Shown in pieces: positions 14,861-19,077 of a DNA stretch of 19,077 bases; the first letter of the stretch is position 1; the number at the start of each line of letters is the position of its first letter. The notes under the pieces are model-generated. The model saw nothing but the letters and a program-made list of their open reading frames with translations, was not told the DNA's origin and ran no database searches. This DNA is from a bacterium (GTDB lineage: Bacteria; Verrucomicrobiota; Kiritimatiellia; UBA8416): the NCBI GenBank assembly GCA_020048935.1, contig JAIFLS010000176.1, positions 1 through 19,077 of the forward strand, in the 5' to 3' direction. A program made the translations under genes and the position numbers.

Positions 14861-15493
14861 TTGAATAATAACAAGGTTCATCAGATCAACCATCCGCTGC
14901 TGGCCCACTCGCTGACGATCCTGCGCGCGCAGGAGACCGCGACGGCCGAATTCCGTCGCCATGCCGGGATTGCCTCGACAGTGATGCTGATCGAGGCGAC
15001 CCGTCATCTTGGCGTGGACGCGAAGTCGATCCAGACGCCATTGGCAGCGACAACCGGCAGTCAACTCGCTGGCAGGCTTGTGGTTGTTCCTGTGCTTCGC
15101 GCCGGGCTGGCAATGCTGGCGGCCGCACAGGAACTGCTGGCTGACGCACCCGTTGGCTTTCTGGGGCTGGAGCGTGACGAGACAACCGCTATTGCGCGAG
15201 AGTATTATCAGAAGTTCCCGGGAGGAACGCTTTCAGGCAGCACCGTGCTGATCCTCGATCCGATGCTGGCAACGGGGGGATCCCTGGCGGACACGATCAC
15301 CGCTGTCCAGACGCGCGGAGGACGCGATGTCGTGCTTGTCTGTATCGTTGCCGCCCCGGAAGGAATCATGCGTATCACAACCGAATTTCCTGATGTGTCG
15401 TTATTCACAGCCAGCGTGGATAGTCATCTGGATGAGCGGAAATATATTGTTCCAGGGCTTGGAGACTTCGGTGACCGGTATTTCGGCACCTAG
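14861..15493 (+). CDS. upp: Uracil phosphoribosyltransferase
   Basis: It converts uracil and PRPP to UMP in pyrimidine salvage. The 210 residues fit the family. Motifs are HPLLAHSLTILR near the start, PVLRAGLAML, FLGLERDE and the PRPP-binding loop LDPMLATGGSLADTI (Asp133), followed by the uracil-binding end VPGLGDFGDRYFGT. The start is TTG at 14861, supported by a strong purine-rich site GGGGAGGGG 4 bases upstream; no ATG exists nearby in frame that keeps the N-terminal family residues. It stands alone between two long spacers. Confidence 0.95.
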   Translation: MNNNKVHQINHPLLAHSLTILRAQETATAEFRRHAGIASTVMLIEATRHLGVDAKSIQTPLAATTGSQLAGRLVVVPVLRAGLAMLAAAQELLADAPVGFLGLERDETTAIAREYYQKFPGGTLSGSTVLILDPMLATGGSLADTITAVQTRGGRDVVLVCIVAAPEGIMRITTEFPDVSLFTASVDSHLDERKYIVPGLGDFGDRYFGT

Positions 15494-15554
15494 GTTGTCA
15501 TAGTATCGAAAATCCGTTTTCTCAAGCGTCAATATCAACATATGGCGTAATGCA

Positions 15555-15597
15555 TTGTCCATGATTTTACATAAGATATATTATGCGACGTAATATA
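15555..15597 (+). promoter_or_regulatory. Candidate promoter with palindrome over the -10
   Basis: TTGTCC (15555-15560), a 16-base spacer and TATATT (15577-15582, five of six consensus). The perfect inverted repeat TATATTA (15577-15583)/TAATATA (15591-15597) overlaps the -10 and the predicted start point. It could be an operator, or simply an AT-rich melting region. The 229-base spacer 15494-15722 also holds a small ORF candidate (15611-15694). Confidence 0.4.
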
Positions 15598-15610
15598 GAT
15601 ATAGGAGAGA

Positions 15611-15694
15611 ATGCTGAAAACATCTGAAAAACAAGATTGCATTCCTCTCGCTGGCGTCTACAATGACACAAACGCATTGTTGATGCCGTACTGA
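15611..15694 (+). CDS. Candidate small ORF, 27 codons, leader of the response regulator
   Basis: The ATG at 15611 is preceded by AGGAG at 15602-15606 with a 4-base gap, a better ribosome binding site than most genes here have. The frame reads MLKTSEKQDC to NALLMPY and stops with TGA at 15692-15694. It lies between the promoter candidate at 15555-15582 and the response regulator, 37 bases before its ATG. The peptide has one Cys, no hydrophobic helix, no attenuator-like codon run and no family I recognise. It could be a translated leader that affects the downstream gene, or a chance ORF; length alone gives no support. Confidence 0.3.
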   Translation: MLKTSEKQDCIPLAGVYNDTNALLMPY

Positions 15695-15731
15695 TGCTGA
15701 CAGACACCTCCACGCAAAGGAGATGAGTGCG

Positions 15732-16124
15732 ATGAATGTACTAGTTCTGGATGACGATGAGGACCTGAGCAGCGCGCTCCGCGACATCCTGTTGATGCGC
15801 AATCTGAATGTGGATTGTGCTACTTCAGCTCCCGACGCCATTGAGAAAATGGATGGCAAGCACTACGACGTTGTGCTCGTTGACTATGTCATGCCTCAAC
15901 ATGATGGCGTCTGGTTCATGAACAATGCCAAATTCCCGCGCACAACCAAGGTACTTCTGATGACGGGCCACATTGAACGCAAGGTCATCAACAAGATGTT
16001 TGACCTTGGCGTATGTGGCTACATCATCAAGCCGTTTGACGAGGAGGAATTGCTGCGCAACCTGGCTTTTTTCCTGCCTGGCAAGTTCAATGACCGATCG
16101 GGCAATACGCCTGACATGCCTTGA
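15732..16124 (+). CDS. Single-domain response regulator (CheY/Spo0F-like)
   Basis: The whole 130-residue protein is one receiver domain: acidic pocket LDDDEDL near residue 6, phospho-acceptor Asp51 in VLVDYVMPQHDG, LLMTGH and the conserved Lys100 in IIKPFDEEE. There is no output domain, so it acts by protein contact or as a phosphorelay intermediate. I chose the ATG at 15732 because GGAG (15719-15722) is 9 bases upstream and the protein then begins with the beta-strand MNVLVLDDDE; the in-frame ATG at 15723 abuts that site directly. Its last 38 bases overlap the end of the minus-strand phosphatase gene. The nearby hybrid kinase is an obvious candidate partner. Confidence 0.92.
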   Translation: MNVLVLDDDEDLSSALRDILLMRNLNVDCATSAPDAIEKMDGKHYDVVLVDYVMPQHDGVWFMNNAKFPRTTKVLLMTGHIERKVINKMFDLGVCGYIIKPFDEEELLRNLAFFLPGKFNDRSGNTPDMP

Positions 16125-16752
16125 CGCGTACAAACCGTCTCTCGGGCCATATCAGACACGAAAGCATCCCACCGTACACGCAACCGGTGTCCAACCCGAT
16201 GATATGCTCACGGTTCAGCCCGCCGAGCGCGGCCCAATGACCGAAGACAACCAGCGATTGACCGGTATAGAAATCAAACCAGGGCGGATGAGTACTGTTG
16301 AATAAGTCCTTGCCAGCACCATCCCAGGTGCGGATGCTCACAAGAGTCCAGGGATCCGTGGCGCGCGGATGAACCCCCGGCACCAGCCCGGCATGAACCA
16401 GCATGAGCCCCGGCTCCTCAATCCAAAACGGCCACTGCCGCACGGACGAAGCAAAGGCGTCCAACTCCCCGTCGAAGTCTCGATGCAGATCGTCGATATA
16501 TTTCTGATGGCGGTTCGCTTCCCCATCCAGGATTTTCAACATGCTCAGCTCGTGATTACCAACTATGGAAATCCCTTTAACCGACTGGAACAGATCCCAT
16601 ACGCCCTTGGAACTCGGGCCCTTGTTGATCAGGTCTCCCAGGAAGATCAGTCGGTCGCACTGGGGATTCGCGTCAACTTCGCGAAGCAGCATCGCCAATT
16701 CGCGGTAGCAGCCATGCACATCACCGATGATGATTGTCCGCTGCGCGGTCAT
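16087..16752 (-). CDS. ApaH-like metallophosphatase (calcineurin-type phosphoesterase)
   Basis: The 221 residues have all PPP/ApaH metal-site motifs: GDVHG (Asp11, His13), GDLINKGP (Asp40), GNHE (Asn66, His67), LVHAG (His120) and FGHW (His172). Motif 2 reads GDLINKGP rather than GDxVDRG; Asn-Lys at this place is typical of ApaH and ApaH-like phosphatases rather than Ser/Thr protein phosphatases. Known members of that branch hydrolyse dinucleoside polyphosphates, polyphosphate or mRNA caps, so the substrate here is open. No signal peptide is seen. Its ATG overlaps the stop of the upstream hybrid kinase as ATGA, indicating translational coupling. Its 3' end overlaps the convergent response regulator by 38 bases. 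Confidence 0.9.
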   Translation of the reverse strand: MTAQRTIIIGDVHGCYRELAMLLREVDANPQCDRLIFLGDLINKGPSSKGVWDLFQSVKGISIVGNHELSMLKILDGEANRHQKYIDDLHRDFDGELDAFASSVRQWPFWIEEPGLMLVHAGLVPGVHPRATDPWTLVSIRTWDGAGKDLFNSTHPPWFDFYTGQSLVVFGHWAALGGLNREHIIGLDTGCVYGGMLSCLIWPERRFVRVKACQAYCPIGH

Positions 16753-18887
16753 GAGTCGGCGAGCGCCCGCTTGAAGACTGATCGTATCGCATCCAGCCGG
16801 TAGGGTTTCTTAAGGAAATGCGGTTCCCTGATACCCGAGACCAAAGCCACATCCTCGATCTTGTTGTAACCGCTTGAGAGCACGATTGGAATGGTGCTGT
16901 TGAAGTCGCGAATCGCGTTAAACGCTTCCACCCCGCCCATTTCCGGCATCGTCAGATCCAGCAGGATCGCCTTCAGCCGATTCCCCTCACGCCGGGCCGC
17001 CGCAACCGCCTCTCGCCCATTATCAACGCTGATCACGTCGAACCCGATGGATTCGAGCATCAGCGTGGCGACTTCACGCACGGTTTCCTCGTCGTCAGCG
17101 AGCAGGACTGTCCCCTCCCCCCTCCAGTTCCCGCCGGTCGCATCCAAGTGTAAATAGGGTGTCAGTGCCTTGTCGGTGACCGGCAAATAAACGGTAAAGA
17201 CAGCACCATGTCCGGGCGACGATTGGATCGCGATGGTACCATGGTGGCTGCGCACGATTCCCAGCGCCGCCGCCAGGCCGAGTCCGTGACCGGCAAATTT
17301 CGTTGTGAAGAAGGGATCGAATATCTTGGTGATCGTGTTTTCATCCATGCCGATCCCCGTATCGGCAATACGCACATAGGCGTATTCCCCGCTCTCCAGT
17401 GCCAAGCCTCCCGTGACGGTATTCTCGAACGCCTCGGAGGTCAGAGTCGCCTTCCCGGTCTTGATCGTGATTGTGCCCGGCCTGTTCTCCAGCGCATCCG
17501 ATGCATTGACAATCATGTTCATCAATACCTGCCGGATCTGGGTCGGATCGCATTCCACAGGAGGCAGTGCCCGGTCGAGATCGACATGCAGTACGGCCTT
17601 CTTTGTGATCGACACTTTCAGGAGACCGCCAAGATCCTCAACCACATCCGAAAGGTTGACCACTTCGAGCAGGAACTTGCCTTCGCCCGAATAGGCCAGA
17701 AGCTGATTGGCAAGCTCCGCCGCCCGCTGCGCCGAGGAAACCACTTCCTCGATGTGCCTTTGCACAGCCGTCTTGTCGCCGCTCCGGTTCAGTGCAAGAT
17801 CCGCGTGGCCCAGCATGCCCATCAGCAGGTTGTTGAAATCATGCGCGATCCCGCCCGCCAGAACACCGAGGCTTTCAAGCTTCTGCGATTGCTGCATCTG
17901 CAGCTCGATCTTGCGGCGTTCGCGCTCGGCAGACTCCTGCTCGGTGATATCGAGAGAGAGCCCGCCGATCATGCACGCGCTTTGATCGGAAGCGGGAATC
18001 GGGAACTTGATGGTCAACAGCGAGCGCTCACCGTGCTTGTCGTTCATCCGTGTGATGTAGCGGACCGCCTTCTGATCGGCCAACACCTGTGCGTCCGTCT
18101 GGGCGAACTGCTTTGCCAGTTCCGGATCATGCAGTTCGGCATCCGTCTTGCCCAGGCAGTCCGCTATATTCCAGCCCAGTGCCCGCTCGTAATTGCTGTT
18201 GAGATATACACGCCGTCCGCTGGAGTCCTTGATGAAGGCAAAACCGGGAAGATATCGCATGAATAGATCAAACCGTTCCTCGCTATGCCGCAGCGCATCC
18301 TCGATGTTGCATCGCTCCGTAATGTCCCGCATCAGGATCACGGCACCCTGATGATAGCGGATTGTCCCGGTAATCACCTCAAGCGGGAAGGTACCTCCGT
18401 CGATCCGTTTACCGGTCGCGTATCCAACATGAAAACCAAACCGTTCGAGGCGGTTTGCAATTTCACCTTTTTCCCCGCGTAAACGCCGATCAAAGTACAA
18501 CACATCAGTCTTCTTTCCGATCAGGTCCTTTTCCCCGAGGCCGAACATGGTCTCTACCTGCCCGCTGCACATCGTGATAACCCGTTCGCGATTGATCACC
18601 ACCAGGGAATCAGGGCTGATGCTCATCAGCACGTGCTCAAGCTCGCATTGCGCAAGCAGCGCCTCGCGCCAGCGGCGATAGGCAATCCACAACAACCCCA
18701 GCAACCAGAAGAACAAGCCATTCATCAGGAACAGGGCAACCGGGAATTGCGTGTAGACGACAAAGAAAGCGTGAAGAGCGGGCAACATCTCGGATGTCAT
18801 CCGGTAGGCCGACAGCACCATGATAATGCCGATCGCGATCCACAATTGTACGGTTTCTCGTTTAGCATCCGTGAGTTTTGCTACCAT
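16749..18887 (-). CDS. Membrane-anchored hybrid histidine kinase, 2TM-PAS-PAS-HisKA-HATPase-REC (712 aa)
   Basis: Two hydrophobic segments (about residues 14-28 and 50-69) with only a short loop between them anchor the protein without a sizeable periplasmic sensor. Two PAS domains follow (about 85-195, ending MRDITERCN, and 200-320, ending SLDITEQES), then HisKA of the GGIAHDFNNLL type (His349), HATPase_c (Asn461 in MIVNASDAL, DTGIGMDEN, FAGHGLGLAAALG) and a C-terminal REC (Asp644 in LLDLTMPEMGG, FLKKPYR). Sensing is therefore probably cytoplasmic or membrane-proximal. The ATG at 18885-18887 has GGAAGGG four bases upstream. It is the first gene of a two-gene minus-strand operon with the phosphatase. 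No DNA-binding output is present; the single-domain regulator across the convergent junction may receive phosphate. Confidence 0.94.
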   Translation of the reverse strand: MVAKLTDAKRETVQLWIAIGIIMVLSAYRMTSEMLPALHAFFVVYTQFPVALFLMNGLFFWLLGLLWIAYRRWREALLAQCELEHVLMSISPDSLVVINRERVITMCSGQVETMFGLGEKDLIGKKTDVLYFDRRLRGEKGEIANRLERFGFHVGYATGKRIDGGTFPLEVITGTIRYHQGAVILMRDITERCNIEDALRHSEERFDLFMRYLPGFAFIKDSSGRRVYLNSNYERALGWNIADCLGKTDAELHDPELAKQFAQTDAQVLADQKAVRYITRMNDKHGERSLLTIKFPIPASDQSACMIGGLSLDITEQESAERERRKIELQMQQSQKLESLGVLAGGIAHDFNNLLMGMLGHADLALNRSGDKTAVQRHIEEVVSSAQRAAELANQLLAYSGEGKFLLEVVNLSDVVEDLGGLLKVSITKKAVLHVDLDRALPPVECDPTQIRQVLMNMIVNASDALENRPGTITIKTGKATLTSEAFENTVTGGLALESGEYAYVRIADTGIGMDENTITKIFDPFFTTKFAGHGLGLAAALGIVRSHHGTIAIQSSPGHGAVFTVYLPVTDKALTPYLHLDATGGNWRGEGTVLLADDEETVREVATLMLESIGFDVISVDNGREAVAAARREGNRLKAILLDLTMPEMGGVEAFNAIRDFNSTIPIVLSSGYNKIEDVALVSGIREPHFLKKPYRLDAIRSVFKRALADS

Positions 18888-18932
18888 ACGACCCTTCCAT
18901 GCCTCGAATACCCTGTTCCATCTGCTACCGGC

Positions 18933-18961
18933 ATCATATCCTTAAGCCACGAAGCGGTCAA
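18933..18961 (-). promoter_or_regulatory. Sigma70-type promoter of the kinase-phosphatase operon
   Basis: Reading the minus strand: TTGACC (18961-18956), a 17-base spacer and TATGAT (18938-18933). The hexamers match the consensus at five positions each. The predicted start is near 18926, giving a ~39-base leader before the ATG at 18887. It is the best promoter in the window by eye. Confidence 0.65.
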
Positions 18962-18983
18962 CGTGAATATCACTACGTGAATA
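18961..18983 (-). promoter_or_regulatory. Direct repeat TATTCACGT, likely activator site
   Basis: ACGTGAATA on the plus strand at 18961-18969 and again at 18975-18983, i.e. TATTCACGT twice on the minus strand with a 14-base period. The proximal copy abuts and shares one base with the -35 of the operon promoter, the normal place for a regulator that contacts RNA polymerase. The function is inferred from position. Confidence 0.45.
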
Positions 18984-19046
18984 ACACGGGCGCATCTGCG
19001 AATCGTTGCAACTCTTAGAGGAGAATAGCTAATGTGGAATATTTCA

Positions 19047-19077
19047 TAATCCTAATCCTAATCGTAATCCTAATCGA
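19047..19077. repeat. TAATCC/TAATCG short tandem at the window edge
   Basis: The last 31 bases consist of TAATCC, TAATCC, TAATCG, TAATCC and TAATCG, a 6-base period running out of the window. Its reverse complement, CGATTAGGATTA, resembles the GATTACGG words at 11173-11196, so it is probably another member of the same spacer word family. Confidence 0.7.

Overview
The window is bacterial, compact and GC-rich in its genes. A prolipoprotein diacylglyceryl transferase (lgt) indicates a lipoprotein-bearing cell envelope. The large hybrid histidine kinases, the eukaryote-like type-2 isoleucyl-tRNA synthetase and, above all, intergenic spacers built from short reiterated words folded into inverted repeats fit an uncultured Verrucomicrobiota, Kiritimatiellota or Lentisphaerota-like lineage of the PVC superphylum. 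That assignment is an inference from style; there is no rRNA or other decisive marker here.

Layout. (1) Bases 1-5634 hold two overlapping hybrid kinase genes: the 3' part of a coiled-coil/HisKA/HATPase/REC/REC protein, then a 1318-residue REC/PASx6/HisKA/HATPase/REC protein whose ATG lies inside the end of the first gene. One PAS domain of the second is strikingly AT-rich against its surroundings. (2) Bases 5715-10967 hold conserved housekeeping and metabolic genes, all on the plus strand: lgt, an RluD-type pseudouridine synthase, a TPR protein, a zinc-dependent polyol-type dehydrogenase and a class II aldolase. (3) Bases 11381-15493 hold ileS (type 2) and upp. (4) Bases 15494-18887 hold a second signalling locus: a small ORF candidate and a single-domain response regulator on the plus strand, converging on a minus-strand operon of a membrane-anchored hybrid kinase and an ApaH-like metallophosphatase. 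The regulator and phosphatase genes overlap tail to tail by 38 bases, and the kinase and phosphatase genes overlap as ATGA.

How the genes work together. The two signalling loci carry three hybrid kinases and six receiver domains but no visible HPt domain and no DNA-binding output domain, so the outputs or phosphotransfer partners lie outside the window or act by protein contact. The kinase/phosphatase operon has a good sigma70-type promoter (TTGACC-N17-TATGAT) with a 9-base direct repeat just upstream of its -35, a typical place for an activator. The dehydrogenase and aldolase look like part of a sugar or polyol catabolic route.

The spacers 6531-6781, 10968-11380 and 14531-14860 contain no convincing genes. 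They are filled with inverted repeats of several unrelated word families. A recurring tag, GAAGTTATAGG, lies close before the next start codon in all three. These spacers and the compositional mosaic inside the large kinase are the least conventional features of the window.
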